From: Macrobrachium rosenbergii
Taxonomy: Eukaryota > Arthropoda > Malacostraca > Decapoda > Palaemonidae
Assembly (NCBI RefSeq): GCF_040412425.1
Contig: NC_089749.1
Coordinates: forward strand, 38,107,070-38,171,069
Direction: 5' to 3'
Length of the DNA: 64,000 nt
Shown here: one piece after another, positions 46,321 to 57,459 of the stretch
How positions within the stretch are numbered: the first letter of the stretch is position 1
Layout of the letters: each line of letters begins with the position of its first letter
Program-made: the position numbers and the translations under genes
The notes under the pieces: model-generated
Told to the model about the DNA's origin: nothing
What the model saw: the letters and a program-made list of their open reading frames with translations, nothing else
The model's database searches: none

Positions 46321-47788
46321 ACCTCGACCTGTCCTCAAGGAAAGCTGGACCGTAGGGAGGATCATTTTGAAATCGTTGATGCCCTCAATTGTGACGTGTT
46401 CGCGTCGGTTTATGATAGCTCCATAGGGAACTTTGTCTTTCCTTATGAGGGAAATTTGTGTGCCAGAGTCGTCAAATGCCTTGACCTGGCGTGCTGAGTA
46501 TCTACCTCGAGGAGATGCCACATATATGGGACCCTTGGCTGGAGGGCCTAAGGACTCGGGATTCGTAACTGCCAGGGCGACGGCAGGATTACCGGACTTA
46601 TTATTTCTAGGGCATTTTGCCCATGAGGGAGAGTGGCCATAAACCTTGCACACCGTGCAAAAGGTTTGGCTGAAATCTCTTCGCACTGCCCCTGCAGAGG
46701 GCACAGGCAACTTATTAGTGGGTTGTCTGGGAGAAAGAGGCTCTGGTGGTTTACTTCGGCATTGTTCTTTGGAATGCCCGATCTTTTTACAGAACCCGCA
46801 CACAACAGGTTTCTGTGATTGTCCATTCTTCGGCGGAGGGGCACCCGAAAGGAAGGCGGGTGGAGTAATTTTGCGCTGCAGGGAGCTCTCCTGGGGGTGA
46901 TGAGTATCCTAGGAGTCAGCAATGCGACAGCATTCCACCAACGTCGTAGGCTCCTTCTTGGCGACGTGCGTGGCGAGGGCTAGAGGGCTGGGGCGTAGAG
47001 TAGGAAGTGCTCTATTTTCATCTGTTCGATTGCCTCGTTGAGGGTTGTAACCCCCACGGACTCGAACCATTTGGCACGGGCACGCTCGGACTGGTAGGCC
47101 CAGTCTGCCCAGGTCTGATTGGCTTCCTTAACTTGCCCTCCCCAGCGCCTCCTCCAGCGTTCAGGGGTTATTTCGTACGCCTTGGCGATAGTCTGGTGGA
47201 CGACATCCCAGTTTTCCTGCTCCTCCTGCGGGAGAGCTTTGTAGGCAATAAGGGCCTTCCCTCCAAGGAACTTGCCCAACACCAGGGAGAGTTCGGCTGC
47301 ACTCAGGGGGCAGGCCTTCAAGACTGTCTCGGCACTGTCGAGCCACACCTTGGGCTCGGCCTCCATCCATTTTGGTATGCAGGCGAGAGCCTGGCTGAAG
47401 GCGCTCATCCCCTGGGTGGCAGGTGGAGGCGAAGGGCCACGCCGTTGCAGCAGAGCGAGTTCATGGGCACGCTGCTTGTCCCTTTCTTCCCTTTCTGCTT
47501 CTTCTCATTTCTCTTCAGCCTGTCTCTCTGCTTCTCGTTCCCATCTCGCTGCTTCTTGTTCCCGTCTCGCTGCTTCTCGTTCCTGTCTCTCTGCTTCTCG
47601 TTCCTGTCTCTCTGCTTCTCATTCCTGTCTCTCTGCCTGTCTCGTCTCTCCAGAGCCTGTCTCTCTGCCTGTATTGTGTCCATCCTCTCCTGTACCCAGT
47701 CTCTTAGTTCTCTCCCGGAAAGGCCGAGTTCCTTCCCGGAGGACATGAAGAACTTGAAATCCTCGCTCTGCTGAGATCGTGTCGACAT
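46310..47788 (-). pseudogene. Ty3/gypsy-like gag-protease fragment
   Basis: From the ATG at 47788: an N-terminal segment ELGLSGRELRDWVQERMD, then a charged coil of seven-residue repeats (RDRNEKQ about six times, from a 21-bp DNA repeat). A capsid region with a SCAN-like helix set follows (KVWLDSAETVLKACPL, ELSLVLGKFLGGKALIAYKAL, WADWAYQSERARAKWF). Two zinc knuckles come next (CGFCKKIGHSKEQC; CTVCKVYGHSPSWAKC) and then an aspartic protease start (AFDDSGTQISLI). Frame breaks lie near 47410 and 46980-46920. The protease is cut after about 45 residues where DIRS copy B begins; no RT of its own remains. The gag type resembles Mag-like gypsy lineages, by inspection only. Confidence 0.8.
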
Positions 47789-47929
47789 TTTGCAGGTGGG
47801 AGAGGACGCAAGTAACACACAGAATTAATTTCCCAGAGCTGTGGGAATTTGGAATTTTCCCCAAAGGACGTACGAATGATCTCCCGCCCTGGCACAGCGG
47901 GCTACAGCGGGGAATTAGAAATGGGAATT

Positions 47930-48185
47930 CTCCGGTCTCCCAAGTTACCGACGAAGCGGGTTGATTTGGGGGCTATAATGAACGAATGTTTTGGTCTCCC
48001 AAGTTACCGACGAAGCAGGTTGATTTGGGGACGATAAGGAGCACATGATTGGTCTCCCAAGGTACCGACAAACGGGCTGATTTGGGGACTACATTGGAAT
48101 ATATGGGTCTCCCGAATTACCGCCGAAACGAGCTTACTGGGGACGATAATGAGCGAATATTTGGTCTCCCAAAGTACAGGTTTCA
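47930..48185 (-). repeat. Tandem array, about 62-bp unit, 4 copies, upstream of gypsy-like gag
   Basis: Units share GGTCTCCCAAGTTACCGACG, a GGTTGATTTGGGG-like core and CGATAATGAGCGAAT-like ends, at about 47934, 47993, 48050, 48107 and a partial at 48161. They lie 150-400 bp before the gag start. That is where the end of an LTR and the primer-binding site would be expected, so the repeats may be amplified 5' leader sequence. Confidence 0.8.
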
Positions 48186-48189
48186 GTAT

Positions 48190-48417
48190 TTTTACCCCCA
48201 TATCCCATTGCTTCTTTCAGGGTATATTATTAAGCATTCTTGCTGTTAAACTAGTACTCACTGATTGTCTGTTCCTGCTCAGATATAGTTCCCAGAACTG
48301 CAAAATATCTACTTCGACATTCTATTGCAAAAGTCATTTGATATTCATCTTCACGAAACTTTATAAAACTTAGATATTTTGTCAACGTTTTTTGCTAGTT
48401 GCTTCTAATTTCAGCTT
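48190..48417. other. Short noncoding gap
   Basis: AT-rich; nothing recognised. Confidence 0.5.
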
Positions 48418-49140
48418 TCATGTGACAATGACATGTTGGTGATCACTGCTGACACTTGCCTCTTCATAGCTCCTGACATTCCTCTCAGTTCTTTCTTGAA
48501 CAATAGTTATTTGATCTATCTGGTTTCTGTCACTGCCATCTAGAGATGTCTTTTCATTTCCATGGGAAGGGTAACTTCCAATTACCAAACTAATAAATTG
48601 CATGCCATTTTTGTTTGCAGTCTCTCCCAGATCTACCTTAACTATTACATCCTCCACATCTGCATTGCTCCTAGCAACTTTCCATTCGTATCACTACCAA
48701 CAATCCTCATGTCTCTTCCTAGTACTGTACTTCATCTGTAACACTACAGTTCTTAAATTCATCTTTCATATATATCTTCAGGGAATTTATTCATTGGTGC
48801 ATTGCACACTATACACTCACAATGCACCATTTTTATTTAAATCTTGCCAGCATGTTGAAGATTTGGGAGCATATCTAAAATTGGAAGTTTGTTAATATTA
48901 ATCTTCTCAATGGTGAAATGTGGACCTGATTCGACTTAACAAACATCCTTAAGTTGTTGTTGGTTGTCTTCATCTTTGACTTCCACGGTGTCATTGATAT
49001 TAAGCCCATTGTATCTTCATCAATCTGTTGGTACATCATACCCCTCAGGCATTTGAAGGGGACATTGATACAGAAGTCGAGAAGTCTTCAGGATCTTCTT
49101 TGCGAAGTTGGTAGTCAGGTGAGAATATCCTCACACACCT
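48418..49140 (-). pseudogene. Decayed coding stretch, unrecognised
   Basis: Minus-strand reading gives long protein-like runs broken by occasional stops: DYQLRKEDPEDFSTSVSMS, NDTVEVKDEDNQQQLKDVC, then GPHFTIEKININKLPILDML and MVHCECIVCNAPMNKF. Last comes an open 79-residue run with EDVIVKVDLGETANKNG and an acidic Ser/Glu tail ending VIVT. A possible acceptor (GTTGCTAG) precedes the last run. The composition is acidic with Val-Lys-Asp/Glu motifs. I do not recognise the family; it may be part of a transposon regulatory protein or a host multi-exon gene. Confidence 0.3.
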
Positions 49141-49517
49141 ATTTTATGATATAACTGATGGTTCTGTGTATGGGTACATTTGTGAAGAGGGACTCCACTT
49201 CAAGGGAGGTGGCGATGCCCTGGAATTGTTACTGCTAACAAGCTTGAGGAAAACAGTGGTGGATTCAAATGCTGTGGCAGGAGGGCATGAGTGGCATCAG
49301 CATATGTGCTGACTTGAAAGAATAAAAAAAAAATCACTTAAGAGGGCCTGAGTATCTTATGCTTTTCTCTACTAAGTCTCACAGGTACACATTTGAAAAG
49401 GTGATGACCTCTGTACATAATAGAGTAACAGATTTTCCCAAAGTTGTGTAATATATGTGGCATATTGATATTATTTATCTCTATCTATTACACCCTCCCA
49501 GGGAATTCTGGAATGAC

Positions 49518-50057
49518 TCATCTTTCCCTCTCTACCTCTGCCAGAATAGCCCCTGCAAGCTGGAAAACTCTCTCCTTTACACTTCCATGATATCCTTCAG
49601 TATTCTGAGGGAAAGACCTGTTTATACACAAAAAATCCTCAACTTTCAAATTATACCAAGCTGATGGAGCTGAATGTGAGAATTCTCCATCCTCAGGAAC
49701 ATTGAAAATTAATCTCTTGTACAAGACTTTTTACCATATGGTCCATCCTTATGGTACCATGCTCCCATTTTCTCAACTTTATGCTAAAAAAAATACATAT
49801 CTCTAATAGGGCAATATTTTGTGTGCTAAGTACAGGTATACAGTTCTGTGCTTCATGTTTCAAGATACAAACTACTGTCTTACTCTGAAGGTTCCTCTTC
49901 CCTCCTTCCAGCTTTCGGAAGCAAGATGTACTGTTGAGAACAAAGTTCCCAACTGATGAAAGTGTTGAGGGAATGTGGGATATACCACATCTGAAGGGCA
50001 TCCCTCAGCACCTATAAGCACAAGTTTTCCTTGGTAAATTATTGGTATTTCTGCCAC
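49518..50057 (-). pseudogene. Second decayed coding stretch, unrecognised
   Basis: Three overlapping minus-strand frames read like one protein with two frameshifts: AEIPIIYQGKLVLIGAEG and CPSDVVYPTFPQHFHQL, then NCIPVLSTQNIALLEI and KLRKWEHGTIRMDHMVKSL, then KVEDFLCINRSFPQNTEG and VFQLAGAILAEVE. The pattern of hydrophobic and charged residues is coding-like, but no motif allows a name. It could be a worn nuclease or transposase. Confidence 0.25.
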
Positions 50058-50084
50058 TTTAAAAGCAAAGTAGAATACTATATG

Positions 50085-52320
50085 TTTAGTATAGCTTTAT
50101 AACTAGCATCTGCGATTCAGCAATCATGCAGGTGTCTTATCACATATCTCTGGCAAATAGCTGTTCAGTGTAAATTCAGCTTTTGTTCATCCCCTTGGAA
50201 ACCAAGAAGATTCCGTTCACAATCACAAGTGGATTCGGCGTTCTTTTGTCCAATGACCTGAACAGGGCGTTTAGAGACAGGATCTCTTTGCATGATGGAA
50301 AATTCCCGTGATTGAGTTATGGAACATTTTAGGCCGGTTGAAATCGGTTTCATAAGTGTGAATACGTGTGGACATTTGTTACAAAATGCTTGATGCAAAC
50401 AGCTTTGTGAAAGTTTGTTGATTCTGGTGTGCTAGGCCAATTAGAGAGGTCGTGCTGTTCATGCTTGGGAATGAGTTTCCCATTGCTGAGAGTGAGTACA
50501 AGACTTAAAAGAATGCTAATCTTTGAGAACTTTCTTGTGCAGTTTGAGTTACATTTTTCTATGTAACTCATATGTTTTCTGAGTTATGCACTTTTATTTT
50601 TGTTCATCATTGTTTGTGTGTTTTTGATATGCTATAAACTGGGGTCTAACAGAGATGGCTCTGTCTTTTCCCCAGGAATGTTCAAATGGTCCCATGGTGG
50701 TTTTTGGGGTGGAAATGTTCAAGTGTAATGCGCATTCAAAATGAAGCATATGGAAGTGGTAAAATTACTGAAAGTGAGCAAAGACTTATTTAACTGTGTG
50801 CAGTATAATAGACTGGTTATGAAGTAATCAATGACGATGGGTTTGGAATTTAAAGGTGATGTAAAAGTACCACAGAGTTCTGTGGGCATTTTTACACCTT
50901 GATTGAAGCTTATAATATGTTGTAATCTCCTGTTAAGTGAGTTCGTTATGACTTAAAGGGGATGGTTGATTTTTTTAACATTGAAATGGTGATTAATTTT
51001 TTTTTCTGTTGCTGTACGAGATTACATCTTGGGGGTATTTTTTTATTTATTTTTCTTTTGAAGTGTTAAGAGTCAATTTTTGGGTGAATTCAGTCTTATA
51101 GGTAGTGGCCTGTTTTGTGGTTATATAATACATTCTCTTTTGTTTTAGCAAATGTAATTATGCAAGTGATGTTAGATAGACAAGTTTCAGGTGATAGCTG
51201 TTTGATTTAGGGACAGTTATTTGTTAGTCCATGACAGATATATTTTGCAATGACAGAGTGTTCATTAAGAAGAATATAGTTTAGGGTTATTATTTTTTTT
51301 AACTGTCCCATGACATGACTCTGACGAACAGTTCCATGGTGACACATTTCTGCGCCCTTCATGGGGTGCTGTTAGAAACATCGTCGGCACTTTTATGAAT
51401 GCAGACCGTTGTAGCCAAGACAGAATGAGATAAGCCACATCTCCTCACCTTTTCCTTTCTGGAGGGATCCACAACTTTCATGGGGCTTATACGGCAGTGG
51501 ATACACAAGTTGTTGACACAAGCAGGAGGGTGTCCAGCTCGTCATAGAGGATTTTTATGCAACACATGCATAGTCAGCGCAGGCCTGTAGAGTTATGGGC
51601 CATAATGGAGATTACAGCGCTGCCACTGTTACAATGTGTGAGGAAATGCAGTCTATGTTGAACTGTTCATTGAGCACATATTAGTGTTAACACATCCTTA
51701 ATCACTTATTTTATAACTGTTACAGTCGTGATGGTGCCTGTTTTATTTATTTTTTAGATATAATGGACCTTACTGCCCAAGGAGAAGCAGCCAACACCAA
51801 TACATGTAGCCATGATTTATGTGTCGGTGCTGTAGTGAAAAAGTGTACCTGGGGCGGGGTCGCCCTAGGGATAGGTGGGCCGAGCTCCAGGTAAGTATAG
51901 TTAAATATAGCCTTATAACTAGCATCTGCAATTCAGCCATCATGCAGGTGTCTTATCACTGATCTGGCAAATAGGTGTTTGGTGTAAATTCAGCTTTCGT
52001 TCATCCACTTGGAAACCAAGAAGATTCTGTTTTCATAAGATCACAAGTGGATTCAGCGTTCTTCTTCCGATGACCTGAACAGGCGCTTAGAAACAGGATC
52101 TCTTTAAATGCTGGAAACTTCCAGTGGCTGAGTTACAGAACATTTTAGGCTGGTTGAAATCGGTTTCATAAGTGTGAATACATGCATACATTTGTTACAA
52201 AATGCTTGGTTCAAACAGCTTTGTGATAGTTTGCCGATTCTGGTGTGCTAGGCCAATTAGAGAGGTTGTGCTGTTCACGCTTGGGAACAAGTTTCCCATT
52301 GCATTGCCGAGATGTTTTCT
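50085..52320. repeat. Dispersed direct duplication, about 420 bp, 1.8 kb apart
   Basis: About 50085-50485 and 51897-52305 share TTATAACTAGCATCTGC, CATGCAGGTGTCTTATCAC, CTTGGAAACCAAGAAGATT and GGTGTGCTAGGCCAATTAGA. The intervening 1.4 kb has no gene apart from the exon candidate at 51758-51890. Confidence 0.8.
51758..51890 (+). CDS. Orphan exon candidate with strong splice signals
   Basis: A pyrimidine-rich TTTTATTTATTTTTTAG acceptor is followed by 133 nt that stay open in one frame and end at CCAG|GTAAGTAT. The peptide could start at its own Met (MDLTAQGEAANTNTCSHDLC) and continues with Cys- and Gly-rich residues (KKCTWGGVALGIGG). It is either the first coding exon of a host gene running rightward or an exon of an unrecognised transposon. 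The donor directly abuts a dispersed repeat. No partner exon was found. Confidence 0.35.
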
Positions 52321-52331
52321 GTGGACCTGTG

Positions 52332-52760
52332 TTGAGGGGTAAAAATGCCCCAAAGTAATGAGCCTTTGAAGTGCTATTTGGTAGTGGTCTTGTAGTTGAA
52401 AAAACCCTAAGACTGTAAGGACTATGTGTCATAGACTTGTGATAGTTAATATGACCCAATTAATGATGAATGGAAAAGGCCGTTTCCTGTTTGATGTTTT
52501 TTCCATTTTTTCTTTTTGGACTATTTTTGTGTTGAGGGGTAAAATGCCCCAAAGTAATGAGAGATTTTCCCAGCTGAACTTCAAGGTGCCAATTGCAGTT
52601 TCCTGTGTTTAAAAAGTGAGCCTTTGAAGTGCTATTTGGTAGTGGTCTTGTAGTTGAAAAAACCCTAAGACTGTAAGGACTATGTGTCATAGACTTGTGA
52701 TAGTTAATATGACCCAATTAATGATGACGAATGGAAAAGGAATTTTGACTTACGTTTCCT
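52332..52760. repeat. Direct duplication, about 140 bp, offset 259 bp
   Basis: 52359-52500 and 52618-52760 share GAGCCTTTGAAGTGCTATTT and GACTATGTGTCATAGACTTG. TTGAGGGGTAAAATGCCCC also occurs twice (near 52333 and 52532). TTTTCCCAGCTGAACTTCAA at about 52566 recurs at 53030 after a GA array. Confidence 0.85.
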
Positions 52761-52939
52761 GTTTGGTTCCCGTTCTCTGTTTGATTTCCCATTTTCTCTT
52801 TTTGATTTTCATTTCCTATTTTTGAAGCTAGGGTTTATGACCCGTTTCTTTTAATTACCAGTGCCACATTAAATTTTCCAAATAAATTCTAATTTTTTTA
52901 AAATTTGGGATTTAATTTAGATGCCTTAGTTAAGAATAC

Positions 52940-52942
<3 letters not shown>

Positions 52943-53028
<86 letters not shown>
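52943..53028. repeat. (GA)n microsatellite, about 86 bp
   Basis: Uninterrupted GA dinucleotides; the Ser/Leu frame on the minus strand is an artefact. Confidence 0.98.
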
Positions 53029-53029
<1 letters not shown>

Positions 53030-53350
53030 TTTTCCCAGCTGAACTTCAAGGTGCCAATTGCAGTTTTTAGGTAAGTGTTTCCTTTCAGGAGGGTAACATA
53101 TACTCCAGTAAGAAACAGCTTGTAAACACAAAATGGAAATAAGTCTGAACATTTGCTTATCTTTTATTACCTTTTTGTAAATTTGGTGCTCTGAATTTCC
53201 TATGATCATGACCATATACAACATATTGCAAAACTCATGCCAGAATCTTATTCAAGTTAAAGTACTACTGAACTACTGGAAAGACAAGAATGAAATGACC
53301 ATGCTGTTGAAAGAGTCCTCTCATTCTTTAAATTACTAACAACAAAAAAA

Positions 53351-53630
53351 CAGGTTTTGACATAGGAAAAATCTATTTTTGGTAGATGCTGTTGAGTCTT
53401 CAAGGAGTTACCCTCCATAGTCTACCAGAGCTCCATGGGTGACCAAACTAATGTCAAAGAATTCTCTTATAGCTGGTCTCACGGCTGGGTATTGTGTCAT
53501 AGCGATAATCACTGTTAACACTTTATGGCCTTAAAGATAAGGGGGCACTTTCCCAAATCTTTACAGCGAGGCTGTATACCCAGGTTCTTCCATCATCAAA
53601 ACCTGCTTTGAAGAAGTGATTAATGCGCTT
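53351..53630 (-). repeat. Right inverted terminal repeat of DIRS copy D
   Basis: Contains GACATTAGTTTGGTCACC-type and GCTATAAGAGAATTC sequence (as reverse complement) shared with the repeat at 63603-63850. The outermost 45 bp (from 53351) are absent from the partner. Confidence 0.8.
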
Positions 53631-53999
53631 GAGTAGTATGCCGTAGTGTCAACAACATACCCAACGCGGAAACCAAGAAGCATTACTTTCTATTGGTCAA
53701 TGCAGGATCATCCCTTGCCCAAATCCCATGCCTTTTCATCGGAGAAGTGCGAGGGTTTTGAGAACTCAACAGCGACTACCAAAAATGGGACCTTTACACA
53801 GAAATTGACAGGTGACGAAAAAGGCTTAAGCTCTGAATTTTCAATCCCAACACCCCAAAGGAAAAACATTTCTGGTCCGAGGTCAAGCCACAAATTTCAA
53901 GGCCCATTCTTTATTCCAAATATTCTCTAGGTTTTAGTACCAAAGAACAAGGAACTATACACAAACTTAGGATTTAGGAAGTAGTTCTATAGTGGCTTA

Positions 54000-54640
54000 C
54001 CTAAGCATGCTGTGTTTGGTTGCAGTACTGTCGCCCTTCTCCCAGCGATAGTTAGCATACTCACCGTCAATACGACCCCTGGTTTTCTGCTGCTACTCAT
54101 AGCAATAATGTTTTTTAAAAATACTGTCTCTGATGACCACCCTGCACACTTGGAGACTTCTTCAAAAGAGACAATTCTGAAGAAGGCCAATGATGTACTC
54201 ACTTTACCTAATTTCATGTGACCTAGGAAAGGAGTGTGGATTTGCCTTTTTAATGAGCGACAGTACAATCATTCTCAGCCCTTGTAGGGAGAGTGGTTAG
54301 TTTGTGCTAGGGATGTTTGCCGTGACTTCTAGGTTAACCTTAAGTGCTGGAACAGGGCATAATGTCTTGTCTGCTAAACTGAGTTTTCTTATCAGAATAA
54401 GAGATTTCCTTCTTAAAGGATCCTCATTCTTGGCCAGGAATGATGAGCCAGGGGACAACAATAATTGATGGTTAGCTGTGTGTGATGTATTGTCCCCATC
54501 TAAGAGAGCCCAGTTCACTAATACAAGCTCCTGATGCTAATGCAATCAAAAAGATCACCTTTTGTAGCATGTGAGTTGTGGTTGTATTGGGTCCATTGAA
54601 CTGAGGGATTGATAGAAGTCTAAGCACCTTGTTCAGGGAC
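54000..54640 (-). pseudogene. DIRS copy D tyrosine recombinase, catalytic residues lost
   Basis: The readable core is VIFLIALASGACISEL, with Cys where the first catalytic Arg belongs. SSFLAKNEDPLRRK and LCPVPALKVNL follow as in copies A-C. The next block reads HMKLGKVSTSLAF instead of the His-x-x-Arg box, and GWSSETVFLKNIIAM has no Tyr at the nucleophile position. Several frames are needed. The protein is certainly inactive. Confidence 0.8.
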
Positions 54641-55069
54641 CAAGTAATTGGAAGCCTTTTGGGAACAGGTCTTCGTAGAGCAAAACACGCAGATGGGAAG
54701 TGGCAACTTCTATACTAGAGTCAATCCCGAATCCATAAAGCCTTGTATGCCATGACTGTTGTAACTGCAAGGCATTTGTCTTCAAAAAGGTATATAAGAA
54801 AATTAAAGTTTTTCCATAAAAATCTTAATTTGGCTCTCAGTATGGATATAATCTAACCATATCTTCCATACGGACTGGTACTGCCAGATAGATGATGTCT
54901 GTAATTTTTGCTCTAGGTACCTAGCAATGTTGGGTGGGTAATTTTCACAGTAGATATTTTAAAAATCCATACGTGAAGGTCTCAGCTCAGAAAGAAGGAT
55001 CACTGTCTGGGATAGAACAGCAGACAATAGTGGAATTGATCTCTTCTCCCATTGTTGAAGTAATAGGAA

Positions 55070-55950
55070 CTAATGCCCGTTTGGCCAATTTGGGGCTATT
55101 AAGTAAGCTGTTCCTTTGAAGGTTAAAAGTTCGCTCAAAACCTCCGAAATCTGGGACAATGGAGGAAAAAGATATATTGTTCTCCATTTGCTCCAGTCTT
55201 GTAGGAAGGCATCTCTTGCTGTTGCTTGACTATCCAAGTTCGGAGATACATATACTGTACAGGGAGTTTGTGATTCCCGTATGTGGCAAACAGATCCACT
55301 TCCAGTTGTGGAAGCATGTTGGCTGGTTGAAAAGAGTGGTTGTTCAACATTCACTCTGTTGAGGCTGTTGTTTTCCTTGGTCGAGAGTCTGCTATTACAC
55401 TGAGAGACCCTGTGAGGTGAATTGCAGACAAGTACTACTTCCTTGCCTGTGCCATCCGAAGGATGGCTAGCATTATCATATTGAAAGGAGATGAACGTGA
55501 TCCCGACCTCTTGATGCAGGACATTGATCATTTTGTCTAGACCCCACAATATGTGTCTCTCTTCTGGAGGTCTGAGTGTTTTGAAAGACAAAAAGACAGC
55601 TATCAGCTCCAGGAAACTTATATGACAATTCCTCTGAGAAGGTGACCACCTCCCACTCCGTCAACACGGCATCTGTGCGTGTTGTCACATACAGACGGAG
55701 GATTCAGGGTGACCTGTTTCATCAAAGATTCCTTCCGGGTCCAAGGCCGAAGTATCTTCCCAACTTTTTAAATCTTTTGATGAGGTCAGTCTCGCATCTT
55801 TCTTCTTGCATGCGATAGCCAGAGTTCTCATTTCTAGTTGCAATCTGAGTATTGGATCTATTACTGGTGTGAACTGCAGCAGGCACATCATATGTTCTAG
55901 TTGCCGTCTGGAAACTCTGAGCTGTGCAAGGAACCTTTTGAGGCCATGAC
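55070..55950 (-). pseudogene. DIRS copy D RT thumb and RNase H remnants
   Basis: MMCLLQFTPVIDPILRLQLE fits the RT thumb/connection seen as LGSLQFASVTDLLLKAKLK in copy A. RNase H and extension pieces follow in shifting frames. The last one is clear: YVSPNLDSQATARDAFLQDW, WRTIYLFPP and LIAPNWP. The RT palm with YxDD is not found upstream, so a deletion joins gag to the thumb near 56000. Confidence 0.7.
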
Positions 55951-56189
55951 AAATATTAACAAGTGACAGGATGATTCAATGCTGATGCGGACACACACAT
56001 CCGTGGGGCTGGAGAGCAAAATGGTAACTGTCGCTGGCGAATATACTCATGTTTCTCTATGGCTCCCAGAAAGGGGTCTGGTTTTTTGGAAGAACCCCTT
56101 TAAAAGAGGAGAAGTGATGAGACCATTTCCACCCCCATTTGAAAATAATGTTGTGTCCACAAGGGGAAGACTTCCACTGCCTGCGGTGT

Positions 56190-56900
56190 CATCGAGGTCG
56201 ACCCCCGACCATACAATTCCTATTGGTTTCTGCCTCTTCCTCTGTCTTTGCCCTTGATAGGCATGCCAGGTGTTGCTTTTCCTTTTCCCCTATAAGAGGG
56301 TCTTTGGACCTTGTGAAAAGGATTTCCTTGCTGCTGCTGTTGTTGTTGTCCCTTTGTAGGGAGTTGTCCCTTCTGGCCACCTACCTGTCTTTGAGGAAAA
56401 AATTTTTTGGGGTGACTGAAGGCTTATAGGATTTTTTTATCATAGCGAGCCTTTTTGGATTGGGTAAAGGGAAGTTTCTGGTTTTTGGTTTCCTGAATTC
56501 CCTTTTTCCTAGAAGAGTGTATTCTGTACAATTTTGTTGGCGGGCTTGCTCATTAAGTTTAGCCACAACAGACTACTCAAACAGGTCCTTACAGGAGGGT
56601 TAGAATGTAATAATAAAATTACCAAGGGAAGTAACTTGTTGGAGCCCTGCAATGTTTCCATTCGCGCTTTTTTGCGCCACTCTAGAAAGTCAAAAACTGC
56701 TTCCCACAGGGTTCTCATAAAACTTTTGACCACAAAAGCAAAATTGTTCTGGAATCCTCTGAAAGCCTTTTGGTGGCAACTTCCAGCAAGGTGGTAGAGG
56801 TTTATAATATTAAGGAGGTGGATTCTAGCATGAAATTCTGCCGAGGCTGTCCCCTCTAAGAGCAATGCCCATTCCTTGGTAGGTGTCCCAAACTGCTGCG

Positions 56901-56932
<32 letters not shown>

Positions 56933-57396
56933 AAGCAATTTAGGTCTTATTCAAAATGGAAGTAGAGGTCCATTTTTTGTTAACCTGGTAAAGGGTGTTT
57001 TCTATAGGTTTTAATGCTATAGGCACAGGTAACAGAACCATTTCTGTTAGTGGTTTCTCCATGTCTGGTGAAGGTGGTGCCAGCGCCACTCTGTATTAGG
57101 GAATGCTGTCCTGTCTCTAAATTCTACATGTACAACTTCAATCATAGTTTTTCTCTCATTAATTAGATATATGCCATCGGGAGAGAAAATGCACATTGAG
57201 GCGTCTCACCAAGGATTGTCAGTATCATCAGAGGTGAGTATTACAGCCCCTATTATGTTTTGATCTGAAGTTTTGTATTCTGAACTGACCATTTTGTTGT
57301 TTCCAGTCGGAACTCTAACATTAGACCTTGTTTGGGCAGCATTTGTATCTACTCTTGCTTTTTGGTTACAGGATGCAGTACTTTTACACTGGGTGT
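56190..57396 (-). pseudogene. DIRS copy D gag remnants
   Basis: Protein-like runs in the gag position: CIFSPDGIYLINERKTMIE, TASAEFHARIHLLNIINLYH, LWEAVFDFLEWRKKARMETL and a basic Gln/Arg tail (MAKLNEQARQQN, REFRKPKTRNFPLPNPKR). Resemblance to gag of copies A and B is in layout and composition rather than in sequence. A short CT microsatellite (56903-56930) interrupts it. Confidence 0.45.
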
Positions 57397-57459
57397 ACAC
57401 TCAGCAAGGAAAGTGAGGATACAGTTTTTTTTAATCTTCGGACATATATTGCTAATTAA

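Larger units (their letters stand above)
41040..46345 (-). mobile_element. DIRS1-like retrotransposon, copy B, 5'-truncated
   Basis: It is closely related to copy A over gag exon 3, RT, RNase H, YR, 3' region, internal complementary region and right repeat. Homology stops near 46345, about 15 nt into the segment corresponding to exon 3 of copy A. There the sequence passes directly into a gypsy-like protease in the same orientation. The left repeat, leader and first two gag exons are missing. Confidence 0.88.

Noticed and set aside
47007..47774. Long plus-strand frames opposite the gypsy gag coil
   Set aside because: Antisense shadows of the 21-bp repeat; the minus strand carries the recognisable gag motifs.
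47930..48185. CRISPR-like array
   Set aside because: Units are contiguous 62-bp repeats without unique spacers, and the genome is eukaryotic.
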